Notes: generated by a model from the letters alone, not told the origin. A stretch of 64,000 bases of DNA from Taklimakanibacter deserti (GCA_003574785.1 QORU01000016.1:124001-188000), one strand, 5' to 3'. Shown: positions 49,988 to 60,291, counted from the first letter of the stretch. Numbers and translations: made by a program.

Positions 49988-52462
49988 TCAGCGCGGGATT
50001 TCCTGCTTTGGCCAGGACGGGCTCGGACATTTGCCGCCGGTCGTGCTCGTCTGGTTGTAGAAGTTCACGCAATCGAACCAGTAAGGCGTCTGCGTCGCCC
50101 AGGGCGTCGTGCCGAACTTCTCATGCAGAACCTCATAAGCGGCTTTCGAGTATGCCCCATGACCGCCATGCCAGTTGCAGCCATAGCGCGTCGTCCGGAT
50201 AGCCTGGGCCAGCGCCTCGGCCGCCGCCATATCGTCCTTGGCCGCCCCCTTGCCCCATTTGGTTGCGGCATTCGTGAGCAGCTTGGGCGCGCTCGGCATG
50301 GAGCTCAGTCCCTTGATTTCTTTCCAACTGACGCTTTTGACCAGCGGATGCGCCTTGAGCACGCTCTCGCGCTTCTTGCCGAGCGTCGCCGCGGCATCGG
50401 CTTCCATGACGGGCTCGAGCTGCTTGGCCGACCATTGGGCGCGCTGCATGCCGGTGAGCGAGTCGAAATCCTCGCGCAGGCCGCCGAGCTGGCGGTCCGG
50501 CTCGAACGGGCACCACCAGTTCTTGTCATTGTGATCGAAGGAATCGAGCGTCGTGACGTCGCCGCCGCCGGTCATGGTGATCGGCTCCCAGATGCCGGGC
50601 GCGTTCACCAGTATGCCCATGCGCGGCGTGCGCAACATGGTCAACAGCCGCCGGTTGGCGTCCTTGGCCTTGGGATAATCCGCCGCGACCTTGTCCGCCA
50701 CTGCCTTGACCTGCGGATTGAGCGCGTGGAGCTCTTCGGTGAAGGATTTCTCAGGCACGCCGCCGCGCGCAAAGACTCTCGTCCAGGCGGTGCGCACGAA
50801 GAGCGCGCGCTCTTCCGGCGTGAACAAGCTCTCGTTCTTCGCCATGGCGCGGAGATCTTTCGCCGGCAGGAAGTTCAGGATCGGCAGACCCGTCTTCAGC
50901 GAATAATGCTTGAGCGCCTTGTCCCATTGCGCGCGATCTTCCGCCGACCACATGGCGATCTGCGCCAGGTTGTTGGCGCCGCCGCCCGGATCCTGGGCGA
51001 GCGAGGCCCACAGATCGTCGGTGAGCAGGCGGTCGCGGAATTTCCGCGCCTCCTCGACCATGCCCTGCCCCAGGAGATATTGGCCGAGCGGCAGGAGCGA
51101 ATTCTGCACATAGGCGACGGAGTTCTTGACCGGATAGGCTTCGAGCCCGGCATAGGCTTCGTCGAACTTGCCGGCAAGGGCCGAGAGCCTCACCGCATGG
51201 GTGAGGAGCGTGCCGGCGGCCGCCGTCTCGGGCGCCGTGCCGCAGCTGTCATTGGCGGCCTTCGCGGCCGCCTGCGCCTTGTCCCACAAAGCCTGCCGTG
51301 TCGCATCGTCGGGCTTGGCTTTCAGCGCGTCGAACACGTCCTTGGCCAAAGGCGGCGTGCCCGATGTCAGCGCCAGCGTCCGGTCGACCAGCGATGCGGT
51401 GCGCGCCTCCCATTTTGGGCCGATGAGCTGCCAGGGGGCGCGCTCATAATAGTCCTGCGTGGTCTGCCCGCCGATCATCCAGGCGGCCATCGGATGCTGG
51501 CGCGTCGCATCGACGATGGCTTTGGAGATGGTCGGATTTTCCGGCAGCTTGCCGTCGAGCCACCAGTCGTCGGACTTGCCGCGGATGCCGAGGAAGTCGA
51601 TGTCATAGAGGGCCCTGCCATAGGCTTTGGAAAGCTCGGGCGAAGCCTTGATGTCCGAGGCCTGCTTGTCGAGCACGCCGATGGTCTCATTGATCAGGCC
51701 GCTCCAGCCCGGTGCCGTATCCTCGAGATTGGCGATATAGCCCAGGAGTTCCTGAGTGATGCCATGAACGCTCGCCAGCGCCGGATCGGCGAGGATGGCA
51801 TTGGCTTCGTTGCGCGCTTCGGCGAGCTGCTTTCCATTGGCCAGAATGTTGGCCACCATGTAGCGCGCCGCGCCCTTATGCGGCGAATTGGAGGCACCGA
51901 TCGCCTTGTAGAGATCGAGCGACTTTGCGCGGTCCGTATAGAAGACGAGCGAGGCCTGCTGATAGGCCCGGTCGGCTTCCTGCAGTTCCTTGACCGGCGA
52001 TTGCTGGTCGGCAAGCGGGCCCGGCAGCTCGGCGATCTTCTCGCCGTCGCACGCCGCCAACACCGCGAGTTGCACGGTGACCCACTGCTTCACATAGGGG
52101 CTGGTCTTGCCGAGATCCGCGACGCGCTTCTCGAGCACCTCGCGCGGATAGCCGAGCCGGCATTCATAACCGTAGTAATTGGGCTGCTTCGCGTCAGGCG
52201 AAATCTCGGCAATGAGCTTCTTGAGGGCGTCGGCATCCTGCCAGGAGGAATAGCCGCCGTAATCGGGATCGATCATCGGATCGCCGAGGCCCTTCAGTAC
52301 CCGATAGGTGCGCGCCGAGAACGGCTCGCGCGCATAGAGATCGACCGCACTCGAAATCCTCTGCGCATCGCGCGGCGTGCCGTCCGGACAGGCGGTCTGC
52401 GCCAAAAGCGGGGTGGCGCTGAAAGCCATGAGGGCGATCAGAGAAACGATCCGGCGGGACAT
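49988..52462 (-). CDS. large secreted protein of unknown function
   Basis: An 824-residue protein. A signal peptide (SLIALMAFSATPLLAQ) with cleavage near residue 21 sends it to the periplasm. The first half looks like helical repeats (DKAQAAAKAANDSC, KLSALAGKFDEAYAGLEAY). The C-terminal 200 residues contain Trp, Tyr and Cys clusters such as NDKNWWCPFEPDR, GCNWHGGHGAYSKAAYE and WFDCVNFYN, which suggests a folded disulfide-bearing domain. I recognise no catalytic motif. It reads away from the MBL-fold gene by a 16-base gap, which may link it to that operon. Confidence 0.75.
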   Translation of the reverse strand: MSRRIVSLIALMAFSATPLLAQTACPDGTPRDAQRISSAVDLYAREPFSARTYRVLKGLGDPMIDPDYGGYSSWQDADALKKLIAEISPDAKQPNYYGYECRLGYPREVLEKRVADLGKTSPYVKQWVTVQLAVLAACDGEKIAELPGPLADQQSPVKELQEADRAYQQASLVFYTDRAKSLDLYKAIGASNSPHKGAARYMVANILANGKQLAEARNEANAILADPALASVHGITQELLGYIANLEDTAPGWSGLINETIGVLDKQASDIKASPELSKAYGRALYDIDFLGIRGKSDDWWLDGKLPENPTISKAIVDATRQHPMAAWMIGGQTTQDYYERAPWQLIGPKWEARTASLVDRTLALTSGTPPLAKDVFDALKAKPDDATRQALWDKAQAAAKAANDSCGTAPETAAAGTLLTHAVRLSALAGKFDEAYAGLEAYPVKNSVAYVQNSLLPLGQYLLGQGMVEEARKFRDRLLTDDLWASLAQDPGGGANNLAQIAMWSAEDRAQWDKALKHYSLKTGLPILNFLPAKDLRAMAKNESLFTPEERALFVRTAWTRVFARGGVPEKSFTEELHALNPQVKAVADKVAADYPKAKDANRRLLTMLRTPRMGILVNAPGIWEPITMTGGGDVTTLDSFDHNDKNWWCPFEPDRQLGGLREDFDSLTGMQRAQWSAKQLEPVMEADAAATLGKKRESVLKAHPLVKSVSWKEIKGLSSMPSAPKLLTNAATKWGKGAAKDDMAAAEALAQAIRTTRYGCNWHGGHGAYSKAAYEVLHEKFGTTPWATQTPYWFDCVNFYNQTSTTGGKCPSPSWPKQEIPR

Positions 52463-52478
52463 GGGCGACTCCCCTTAT

Positions 52479-53273
52479 TCAGAAAGGGAGAATCATACCG
52501 TCATATGCAGGCTCGATATAGGGGGGAAGCTCGGCTTTCAGCGTCCCGTAATCGAGGTCGATATGCATGTTGGTGAGGACGGCGCGCTTCGGCTTCAGCC
52601 GCTCGATCCAGGCGAGCGTCTCGGGCAGGCTGAAATGACTCGGATGCGGCACCGGCCGCAGCGCGTCGACCACCCACAGATCGAGGTCGCTGAGCGCGGT
52701 GAGGCTCTCATCCGGGATGCCGTTGACGTCGGGCGTATAGGCCACATCGCCGATGCGGAAGCCGAGAGCGGAGATGTTGCCGTGGGCGACGATGAAGGGC
52801 AGAGCGGCGATCTCGCCCCCCTTCCCCGCGATCCTGACCATTTCGCCGGGGATGATCCGGTTGAGGGCGAGGATCGGCGGATAGTCGCTCCCGGGTGCTG
52901 TGACGAAGCAATAGCCGAAGCGGCTGACGAGCAGGCTCGCCGTCTTCTCATCGGCCCATACCGGGATCAGATGCCGCTGCCTCAGATAGAAGGCGCGGAG
53001 CTCGTCTATGCCGTGGGTGTGGTCGGCATGCTCATGGGTATAGAGCACGGCATCGATTATATCCGTGCCGGTCGCCAGCATCTGGTCGCGCAGATCGGGA
53101 GACGTATCGATGAGGACGCGCGTCTCGCCCGTCTCGCCTTTCAGGCTGAGCAGCACCGAGCAGCGCCGCCGCCGGTTCTTCGGCTCATTGGGATCGCACA
53201 GGCCCCAGGCATTGCCGATGCGCGGCACGCCGCCCGATGAGCCCGAGCCCAATATGGTGAGCGTACCGGCCAT
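52479..53273 (-). CDS. MBL-fold metallohydrolase (PhnP-like)
   Basis: A 264-residue metallo-beta-lactamase-fold enzyme. It begins TLTILGSGSSGGVPRIG and has the metal motif TYEHADHTHGID-like H-E-H-A-D-H (near residue 80). It resembles the PhnP phosphodiesterase family that cleaves cyclic phosphoribosyl phosphates, and proteins often encoded after tatD. It starts 2 bases after the tatD stop (TAA GG ATG). A longer start at 53288 is unlikely. Confidence 0.9.
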   Translation of the reverse strand: MAGTLTILGSGSSGGVPRIGNAWGLCDPNEPKNRRRRCSVLLSLKGETGETRVLIDTSPDLRDQMLATGTDIIDAVLYTHEHADHTHGIDELRAFYLRQRHLIPVWADEKTASLLVSRFGYCFVTAPGSDYPPILALNRIIPGEMVRIAGKGGEIAALPFIVAHGNISALGFRIGDVAYTPDVNGIPDESLTALSDLDLWVVDALRPVPHPSHFSLPETLAWIERLKPKRAVLTNMHIDLDYGTLKAELPPYIEPAYDGMILPF

Positions 53274-53275
53274 CC

Positions 53276-54070
53276 TTACGCGGCCCAATCGGGCTTCGGC
53301 ACCTTGTCGAACAGGGCGAAGAAATTGCGGCTCGTTACCTCTGCCATTTCGGCCGGCGTCACGTCCTTCACTTCCGCGAGCTTCTCCAGCGTCTTCACGA
53401 CGAAAGACGGCTCGTTCGTCTTGCCGCGGTAGGGAACGGGGGCAAGATAGGGCGCATCTGTTTCAACCAGGAGACGGTCCATAGGCACGAGCCTGGCCGT
53501 CGCGCGGATGTCCTCGGCATTCTTGTAGGTGAGTATGCCTGAGAAGGAGACATAGGCGCCGAGCTTGAGGCCGCGCATCGCCAGTTCGGGCTTCGACGAA
53601 AAGCAATGGAGCAGAGGCTTGAACGTCCCCTTCCCCATTTCGTCTTCCAATATGGCGGCGGTATCGGCTTCCGCTTCGCGGCTGTGGATCACGAGCGGCA
53701 GGCCGGTCTCGCGCGCGGCGGCGATATGGACGCGGAAGCTTGCGGCCTGCTGATCGCGCGGGCTGTGGTCGTAGTGATAGTCGAGGCCTGCTTCGCCGAT
53801 GCCGACCACCTTGGGATGACGGGCGAGATCGACCAGTTCCGCGGCCGTGACATCGGGCTCCTCGGCGGCATTATGCGGATGGGTGCCGACGGTGCAGAAG
53901 ACATTGTCGTGGCGCTCGGCGAGGGCGAGGACCTGGTCGAATTTGCGGACCCTGGTGCCGATCGAGAGCAGGAGCCTGACCCCTGCCCCTTCGGCGCGCG
54001 CCAGCACAGAGCCCAAATCTTCGGCAAGGCCCGGATAATCGAGATGACAATGGCTGTCGATGACGTTCAT
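53276..54070 (-). CDS. TatD family metal-dependent hydrolase
   Basis: A 264-residue TIM-barrel metallohydrolase. The N-terminal metal pair is in [11 protein letters not shown] (H-x-H). Further ligands are in [12 protein letters not shown] (Glu), LVIHSREAE (His) and [12 protein letters not shown] (Asp). TatD proteins are 3'-5' DNases or peptide/D-aminoacyl hydrolases. It overlaps the metG gene by ATGA and is followed by the MBL gene, the usual metG-tatD-MBL order. Confidence 0.95.
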   Translation of the reverse strand: MNVIDSHCHLDYPGLAEDLGSVLARAEGAGVRLLLSIGTRVRKFDQVLALAERHDNVFCTVGTHPHNAAEEPDVTAAELVDLARHPKVVGIGEAGLDYHYDHSPRDQQAASFRVHIAAARETGLPLVIHSREAEADTAAILEDEMGKGTFKPLLHCFSSKPELAMRGLKLGAYVSFSGILTYKNAEDIRATARLVPMDRLLVETDAPYLAPVPYRGKTNEPSFVVKTLEKLAEVKDVTPAEMAEVTSRNFFALFDKVPKPDWAA

Positions 54071-55653
54071 GCCGGCTGAGACGTGGCTTCCGCTTCCTCG
54101 ACATAGCGCGGGAAGACCGCGGCCGGCGCCGGCAGCGGCGTGCCCGAAGCGAGCCGGCTTACCTTGCCCAACGCGGCGAAATCGCGTTTGTCCTCCGGAA
54201 CGGCGAGAAGATCGAGCAGCTTCGCGGCCGATGCCGGCATATAGGGCTGCACCAATATGCCGACCTGGCGCAGGATCTCGGCGGTCACATAGAGCACCGT
54301 CCCCATGCGCTCAGGGTCCGTCTTCTTGAGCGCCCAGGGCTCCTGGCTCGCGAAATAGCGGTTGGCATCGGCCACCACTTTCCAGATCGCATCGAGCGCC
54401 CGGTTGATGGCCTGGACGTCGTGATGCGTGCGGCATTCGGCGAGGAGCGCATCCGTCGCTGCGAGGATCACCTCGTCCTCGGCCGCAAGCTTGCCCAGAG
54501 CCGGCACCTTGCCGGCGCAATTCTTGCCGATCATCGACAAAGAGCGCTGCGCCAGGTTGCCGAGATCGTTGGAGAGATCGGCATTGATGCGCGCGATGAT
54601 CGCCTCGTGGCTGTAATTGCCGTCCTGGCCGAAGGGCACTTCGCGCAGGAAGAAATAGCGCACCTGGTCGACGCCGTAGCGCGAGACGAGCTCGCCCGGC
54701 GAGATCACGTTGCCGACCGACTTCGACATCTTCTCGCCGCGGTTGAACAGGAAGCCATGGCCGAAGACGCGCTTCGGCAGCGCCAGCTCCGCCGACATCA
54801 GGAAGGCCGGCCAGTAGACGGCATGGAAGCGCACGATGTCCTTGCCGATGATATGGACATCGGCCGGCCAGTAATGGTTGCGCGGGCTCTTGTCCGGCCA
54901 GCCGGTGGCGGAGAGATAGTTGGTCAGCGCATCGAGCCACACATACATGATGTGACCCTCGATGCCGGGAACCGGGATGCCCCAGTCGAAGGTGGTGCGC
55001 GAGATCGAAAGATCCTGCAGGCCGCCTTTGACGAAGCTCACGACCTCGTTGCGCCGCTCGGCCGGGCCGATGAAATCGGGCTGGTCGGCATAGAGCTTGA
55101 GGAGTTTCTCCTGGTAGGCCGAGAGCCTGAAGAAATAGCTCGCCTCCTCCACCCATTCGACCGGCGTTCCGGTCTTGGTGGAGAATTTCTGGCCGTCGCG
55201 GTCCTCGATCTCGTCGGCGCCGTAAAAGGCTTCGTCGCGCACCGAATACCAGCCGGAATAGTTCGACAGATAGATGTCGCCGGCGGCTTCCAGGCGCTTC
55301 CACAATGCGCTGACCGTGTGCTTGTGGCGCGCTTCCGTGGTGCGGATGAAATCGTCATTGGAGCAGCCGAGCAGCGCCACCATGTCCTTGAACAGTTTTG
55401 CCATCTCGTCGACGAAATCGGATGCACTGCGCCCCTGTCTACGCGCTGTCTGCTCGATCTTCTGACCATGCTCGTCGGTGCCGGTCAGGAACATCACGTC
55501 ATAGCCATCGAGCCGCTTGAAGCGGGCAAGCGCGTCCGTTGCCAGCACCTCATAGGCGTGGCCGATATGGGGCGCGCCATTGGGATAGGAAATGGCGGTG
55601 GTGATGTAAAATTTCTCTTTCACTACAAGACCTTGGCTAACCTTAGGAGACAT
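54067..55653 (-). CDS. metG: methionine--tRNA ligase
   Basis: A 528-residue class I aminoacyl-tRNA synthetase. The HIGH motif is [14 protein letters not shown] and the KMSKS motif is [24 protein letters not shown] follows as expected. It charges tRNA-Met. There is no C-terminal dimerisation domain. The ATG at 55653 gives 10 extra residues; a GTG at 55623 (product starting with [10 protein letters not shown]) matches the family better at its N-terminus and is the main alternative. Confidence 0.96.
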   Translation of the reverse strand: MSPKVSQGLVVKEKFYITTAISYPNGAPHIGHAYEVLATDALARFKRLDGYDVMFLTGTDEHGQKIEQTARRQGRSASDFVDEMAKLFKDMVALLGCSNDDFIRTTEARHKHTVSALWKRLEAAGDIYLSNYSGWYSVRDEAFYGADEIEDRDGQKFSTKTGTPVEWVEEASYFFRLSAYQEKLLKLYADQPDFIGPAERRNEVVSFVKGGLQDLSISRTTFDWGIPVPGIEGHIMYVWLDALTNYLSATGWPDKSPRNHYWPADVHIIGKDIVRFHAVYWPAFLMSAELALPKRVFGHGFLFNRGEKMSKSVGNVISPGELVSRYGVDQVRYFFLREVPFGQDGNYSHEAIIARINADLSNDLGNLAQRSLSMIGKNCAGKVPALGKLAAEDEVILAATDALLAECRTHHDVQAINRALDAIWKVVADANRYFASQEPWALKKTDPERMGTVLYVTAEILRQVGILVQPYMPASAAKLLDLLAVPEDKRDFAALGKVSRLASGTPLPAPAAVFPRYVEEAEATSQPA

Positions 55654-55689
55654 GGCGCGAATGCCGCGCCGCCGTTGAGGCGTCGAGGT

Positions 55690-56250
55690 TTAGGGCATTT
55701 GCCCAGCCAAGGGAATGCCCTTGAGCCAGCCTCGATAGCGCACGATGAGCCCGGTCACGGGATGGCTGATCTCGACATGAAAATGAAAGCGTCCCTCTTC
55801 CACCGTCTCATATGCGATCGAGCGCGGGCACAGGACCATCGGCATCGGCATGCCGAAGGCACACCAGCGCCGCAGGATGAGCGACAGGCGTCCGTCCTCG
55901 AGCACCAACGCCATGGCGAATGTCAAGGAGCCGAAGCGTTCGCAAAGGAGGCCTTGGGACCGGCCGCTGCCCGCGAATTGCCGGCTGCGGAAACTGTGCT
56001 CTCCAAAAGTCCGGGTCCAGGTCTCGATCCCGTCCGCGGCCTCGAAGCGCAGGCTCACCTTCGTATCGGTGCTCGCCGCGGGAAACCCGATGACGAAAGC
56101 CGCCAGGCGCGCCAGCCATCCTCCTCCGCGCTCTACTGAAGCGCGACCTTCCGCCAAAGCGCTCCCTTCGACATCATGCATGGCGCGGATTTCCGCCGGC
56201 AGGTCATGCCAGGCTGAATTCAGGATCCGGGCATAGAGCGGCGCTCGCAT
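55690..56250 (-). CDS. DUF4166 domain protein
   Basis: A 186-residue protein of the DUF4166 family. It begins LYARILNSAWHDLPAEIRAM, then GGGWLARLAAFVIGFPAAS, and has TWTRTFGEHSFRSR and GWLKGIPL near the end. Members are found alone or fused to saccharopine-dehydrogenase-like proteins, and their function is unknown. It lies between holB and metG in the same direction (14 and 36 bases from them). That position interrupts an otherwise core gene order. Confidence 0.82.
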   Translation of the reverse strand: MRAPLYARILNSAWHDLPAEIRAMHDVEGSALAEGRASVERGGGWLARLAAFVIGFPAASTDTKVSLRFEAADGIETWTRTFGEHSFRSRQFAGSGRSQGLLCERFGSLTFAMALVLEDGRLSLILRRWCAFGMPMPMVLCPRSIAYETVEEGRFHFHVEISHPVTGLIVRYRGWLKGIPLAGQMP

Positions 56251-56264
56251 CGTCTGGCGGACTT

Positions 56265-57293
56265 CTATGAGGCCCTGCTTGCTCCCAATATGCCCAGCAT
56301 ATCGAGCACGGTCTGGCGGCGTTCGAGATTGAGCGCGCTGGCCTGGCGAAGGGTGTTGCCGATTTCCTCATGCGCCCGGGCCAGGGCGGCCCCTCCGCCG
56401 GCGAGCGCCGAGCGCCGCGCCAGATCGGCGACATGGGTCAGGAGAAGCTCGGAGAAGATCATGAAGTCCTCGCCCATATCGCGCCCTTGCAGGCCGTCGG
56501 CGATGGATATTTTGGCAGGAAGGTCAATAGGTTGAGAGCGCGACATCAACTGCCGCAAGAGGTCGAAATACTTCGCCCCGTCCGAGTTCAGGAGCTCGAG
56601 AGCCCGACCCGGACTGCCGCGCGAGAGTTGTGCCGCGCGCTTTATGTCCTCCGCCCCCTGCTCGGCCATGCCCTCCAGCACCGTGATGGTGTCGGTCTCG
56701 CTCAACGGGCTCAGATCGAGCCTCAGGCAGCGCGAGCGGATCGTCGCGAGGAGCCGGCCCGGCTGATGGCTGACCAGAATGAACAGCGAATGGGCCGGCG
56801 GCTCTTCCAGGATCTTGAGCAGCGCATTCGCCGATTCCGTATTGAGATCCTCCGCCGCATCGACGATGCAGATGCGCCAGCCGCCCTCGCCCGCGGTGCG
56901 CGCGAAGAAGCCCGAGGCCCGGCGCACGTCATCGACCGCTATCTCGCTCTTGAGGCGCTCGCCCTTGGCGTCATAGGCGCGCTCGAGGACGAAGAGATCG
57001 GCATGGCCGCGCGATGCGATGCGATGCGCAACGGGCGCTTCGGCGGGAACGAAGAGGCTCGTGCTGCCGGCGGCCGATTGGGGATTGGGATGCGACAGCA
57101 GAAAGCGCGCCAGGCGAAAAGCAAGCGTCGCCTTGCCGATGCCGCGCGGCCCGGCAAAGAGCCAGCCGTGATGCATCCGCCCGGATGTGTATTGGCGCAG
57201 CAGCAGCTCTTCCGCCGCCTGATGGCCTACGAGATCGGTGCGCCGGCGCGGATGGTGCTCGCCTTCGCGCGGATCTTCCGCGTCCTCGCTCAT
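56265..57293 (-). CDS. holB: DNA polymerase III subunit delta'
   Basis: A 342-residue clamp-loader subunit. It has a Walker-type loop FAGPRGIGKATLAFRLA near residue 50, then RICIVDAAEDLNTESANALLKILEEPP with the sensor-like SHQPGRLLATIRSRC (arginine finger region). It works with delta and tau to load the beta clamp. It overlaps tmk by ATGA, so both are coupled. Confidence 0.94.
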   Translation of the reverse strand: MSEDAEDPREGEHHPRRRTDLVGHQAAEELLLRQYTSGRMHHGWLFAGPRGIGKATLAFRLARFLLSHPNPQSAAGSTSLFVPAEAPVAHRIASRGHADLFVLERAYDAKGERLKSEIAVDDVRRASGFFARTAGEGGWRICIVDAAEDLNTESANALLKILEEPPAHSLFILVSHQPGRLLATIRSRCLRLDLSPLSETDTITVLEGMAEQGAEDIKRAAQLSRGSPGRALELLNSDGAKYFDLLRQLMSRSQPIDLPAKISIADGLQGRDMGEDFMIFSELLLTHVADLARRSALAGGGAALARAHEEIGNTLRQASALNLERRQTVLDMLGILGASRAS

Positions 57294-57919
57294 AGGGCAC
57301 CGGCGAGCGGTTGGACGAGGCGCCAGATATCTTGCGCCACTTCCTCATAAGGCCGGCTCGAATCGACGATACGGCAGCGCTTGGGATCGCGGGCCGCGAT
57401 GGCGAGAAAGCCCTCGCGCAGCTTGCGATGGAAGGCGAGGCCCTTTTTCTCGAAGCGGTCCTCGCCGTCGGCGCGTTTTTTCGCGCGCGCCAGGCCCAGT
57501 TCCGGATCGACGTCGAGGATCAAGGTGAGATCGGGCCGGGTCTCGCCGACGATCTTCTGTTCCAGGCTTTCGATCAGCGCCATGTCGCAGCCGCCGGCGA
57601 AACCCTGATAGACGCGGGTCGAATCCATGAACCGATCACAGATCACGAGGTCTCCTCGCGTGAGCGCCGGCCTGATCGTCTCGCGCAGATGCGATTCCCG
57701 CGCGGCGTAATTGAGCAGCGTCTCGGCGGTCGCCGACCAGCGCCCGACCGCGCCGATGACCAGGAGGGCGCGGATGTCTTCGGCACCAGGCGATCCGCCC
57801 GGCTCGCGGGTCAGGAGGACGCCCCTGCCCTTCGCGCGCAAGGTCTCGGCCAGATCGCGGGCATGCGAGCTCTTGCCGGTGCCTTCGCCCCCTTCGAAGG
57901 TAATGAAACGGCCGGTCAC
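57290..57919 (-). CDS. tmk: thymidylate kinase
   Basis: A 209-residue kinase that phosphorylates dTMP to dTDP. The P-loop is FITFEGGEGTGKSSHARDL near residue 4. LTREPGGSPGAE is the dTMP-binding motif, and DLVICDRFMDSTRVYQG is the DR-Y motif. The GTG at 57919 follows the dacC stop by one base and gives a normal N-terminus. Earlier in-frame starts lie inside the dacC gene. Confidence 0.95.
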   Translation of the reverse strand: MTGRFITFEGGEGTGKSSHARDLAETLRAKGRGVLLTREPGGSPGAEDIRALLVIGAVGRWSATAETLLNYAARESHLRETIRPALTRGDLVICDRFMDSTRVYQGFAGGCDMALIESLEQKIVGETRPDLTLILDVDPELGLARAKKRADGEDRFEKKGLAFHRKLREGFLAIAARDPKRCRIVDSSRPYEEVAQDIWRLVQPLAGAL

Positions 57920-57920
57920 G

Positions 57921-59087
57921 TCAGCCGCCGAGGGCCATATAGATGAGGCTATCCCAGGCCTTGAGCCACATGGAGGACACAGGGGTGACGTCGCGCGCGG
58001 TTTCGACCGGGAACTCGGCCACCGTGCGCCCCTCGAGATTGAATTGGATGATGCCGGCTTTCTCACCAGCCTTCACCGGCGCCATCAGGGGGCCGGTATA
58101 ATGCAGATCGACGGTGACCTTCTGCTGCTCGGCCGGAGACAGCAGCACCCTGATCGATTGCGGCGTCACCAGATCGACCCAGCGGCTGTCGCCGCCCCAG
58201 ACGCGGGCGCGCCCGACGCGGTCATTGGCGCCATAGACTTCGATGGGACGGAATTGCCTAAAGCCCCAATCGAGGATTTTCTGCGCCTCCTTGCGGCGCT
58301 CCTCGATCGATGCGGCACCCGACACGACAATAATGAGCCGGCGCCCATCACGCATCGCCGAGCCGACGAGATTGTAGCCCGCCTCCTTGGTGTAGCCCGT
58401 CTTCATGCCGTCGGCGCCTTGATAGTCGACGAGAAGCGGATTGCGGTTCTTCTGCGAGATCTTGTTCCAGGTGAATTCGGGCTGGCTGTAATAATGGTAA
58501 TATTCGGGATAGGTCTTGATGATGTGCTGGGCGAGCAGCGCCAGCTCGCGGGTGGTCATCTTGTGTTCGGGGTCGGGAAGCCCCGTGGAGTTGCGGAAGA
58601 CGGCCTGGGTGAGGCCGAGCGCGCGTGCCTTCTCCGTCATGCGGTCGGCGAAAGCCGGTTCCGATCCGGCTATCCCCTGGGCGATCGCGATGCAGGCGTC
58701 ATTGGCCGACTGCACGATGACGCCCTGGATGAGGTCGGAGAGTTTGACCTGCGAATTGAGCGTCGCATACATGGTCGAGCCGCCGGATGGCGCGCCGCCG
58801 CGCCGCCAGGCATCCTCGCTGATCAGGAATTCCGTATCCAGGGTGATCCGGCCGTCCTTCAGCGCGTCGAAGACCAGGAGCGCCGTCATCAGCTTGCTCG
58901 TGCTGGCGGGCGCCATCAGCTCATCGGCATTTTTTTCATAGAACACGAGACCGGTGCGCGCATCCATCAGGATGGCGCGCGGCACCGTGGTGTCGAGCGG
59001 CGGCGGCAATGGCGCCGTCTGCGCGGCAGCGCCGGCGATCGCGAGCACGCTCGCAAATATGAAGGCAAGAACGCGATGGATGATCAT
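57921..59087 (-). CDS. D-alanyl-D-alanine carboxypeptidase
   Basis: A 388-residue penicillin-binding protein of the PBP5/6 type. A signal peptide occupies residues 1-22. The active site is Ser62-x-x-Lys65 (ASTSKLM), Ser127-x-Asn129 (SAND) and Lys229-Thr-Gly231 (MKTGYTK). The C-terminal PBP5-like domain (about 290-388) and a final amphipathic helix should anchor it to the membrane. It trims D-Ala from pentapeptides. It heads the dacC-tmk-holB train. The SPOR-containing paralogue is at 18248. Confidence 0.93.
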   Translation of the reverse strand: MIIHRVLAFIFASVLAIAGAAAQTAPLPPPLDTTVPRAILMDARTGLVFYEKNADELMAPASTSKLMTALLVFDALKDGRITLDTEFLISEDAWRRGGAPSGGSTMYATLNSQVKLSDLIQGVIVQSANDACIAIAQGIAGSEPAFADRMTEKARALGLTQAVFRNSTGLPDPEHKMTTRELALLAQHIIKTYPEYYHYYSQPEFTWNKISQKNRNPLLVDYQGADGMKTGYTKEAGYNLVGSAMRDGRRLIIVVSGAASIEERRKEAQKILDWGFRQFRPIEVYGANDRVGRARVWGGDSRWVDLVTPQSIRVLLSPAEQQKVTVDLHYTGPLMAPVKAGEKAGIIQFNLEGRTVAEFPVETARDVTPVSSMWLKAWDSLIYMALGG

Positions 59088-59185
59088 GGGGCTGAAGCTA
59101 GAGCAAATCCCGCCAAAGTTGAAGACTTTGGCGATAAGGATTTACGCCCATCAGCCAAGCTAAATTGTGACGGATCCACGGCCGA

Positions 59186-60127
59186 CTAGAGTGCGGCGTT
59201 CGCCATGATGAGCCGGGCATCGGGATGGCCGAGATCGACGGCCTGGCGCAATGCCAATTGGGCCTGGCCTTGGTTCTTCATCGGCCCGATGCGCACGCGA
59301 TAGAGCGGCCCTTGCGAGCCCATGAGCTCCTGGACCTCGACCGGACCCGAATTCGCGAGTTCCTCGCGGGCGCGCTCGGCATTGTAGGGATCGGCGAAGG
59401 AGCCGACCTGCACGAAATAGTCGGGCGTCTCATAAGCGGTGCTGGCGGAGGCGATATTGGTCTGAACCGTCGGATAAGACTCGAAACCCTGGTCGACCGC
59501 CGCGACCTCGGTCTCGCCGGTCGACCACCCCTCGGCCGCCGCCATCATCCGGTTGAGGGGCGTGCCGTTGCGCAATTCGCGGTTCATGGCCGCCAGATGC
59601 TGACCCTGGTCGTTGAGCGGGGCCGGCCCGATATATTGGACGCGGACCTTGGCCATGCCTTGCGGCTTGAAGGCCAAAAGCTCGGCCGAGCGGCGCGACA
59701 TGTCGATGATGCGGGTGTCGACGAAGGGACCGCGATCGTTGACGCGCACCACCACGCTGCGGCCGTTCTGGAGATTGGTGACCTTGGCATAGCTCGGCAG
59801 CGGCAAGGTCGCATGCGCCGCGGTCAATTCGTTCATGTCGAACCATTCGCCGTTCGACGTCATGCGGCGATGGAATTGCGGGCCGTACCAGGAAGCGATG
59901 CCGACCTTGTCGTAGCCCGGCTGCTCCTTGGGCGTGAACCAGACGCCGGCGACTTCATAGGGCTTGCCGACATGGTAGCGTCCGCCGCCTTTCGGCAAGG
60001 GTCCGGCCTTCGAATAATAAGGGCTGCCGATGCCGGCGAAGGGATCCTTCTTCTTCGACGACGAGCACCCAGCCGCGATCAGGCCGATGGCGATGAAGAC
60101 GGCTGAATACTTCAGCAGTTGACGCAT
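59186..60127 (-). CDS. RlpA-like septal lipoprotein with SPOR domain
   Basis: A 313-residue lipoprotein. The lipobox is IAAGC with Cys21. The double-psi beta-barrel (about residues 75-170) has GIASWYGPQFHRRMTSNGE, the catalytic Asp in VNDRGPF and the conserved IIDMSRRSAELL. A SPOR domain (about 235-313) has YFVQVGSFADPYNAERA. RlpA cleaves denuded glycan strands at division sites. It lies 98 bases upstream of the second carboxypeptidase gene. Confidence 0.92.
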   Translation of the reverse strand: MRQLLKYSAVFIAIGLIAAGCSSSKKKDPFAGIGSPYYSKAGPLPKGGGRYHVGKPYEVAGVWFTPKEQPGYDKVGIASWYGPQFHRRMTSNGEWFDMNELTAAHATLPLPSYAKVTNLQNGRSVVVRVNDRGPFVDTRIIDMSRRSAELLAFKPQGMAKVRVQYIGPAPLNDQGQHLAAMNRELRNGTPLNRMMAAAEGWSTGETEVAAVDQGFESYPTVQTNIASASTAYETPDYFVQVGSFADPYNAERAREELANSGPVEVQELMGSQGPLYRVRIGPMKNQGQAQLALRQAVDLGHPDARLIMANAAL

Positions 60128-60291
60128 GGACTATTCCCCATTCACGGGCCCCCCGGCCCGTTGCACAAGCGTGCAATGGGAAAAGTTTTGGCGTCGCGCC
60201 CGTAAAGGCGGCGTTCACAGACGTGGTTAACAGATCATGAGGGGGCGCCGACAGTCAGTCGGGTGCCATCGCTGGTGAAGAATGGCGCGCT

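Noticed and set aside
50123..52576. An 817-codon open frame on the plus strand over the large secreted protein gene
   Set aside because: Antisense shadow of a signal-peptide-bearing gene; its product is Arg/Gly-rich without any domain.
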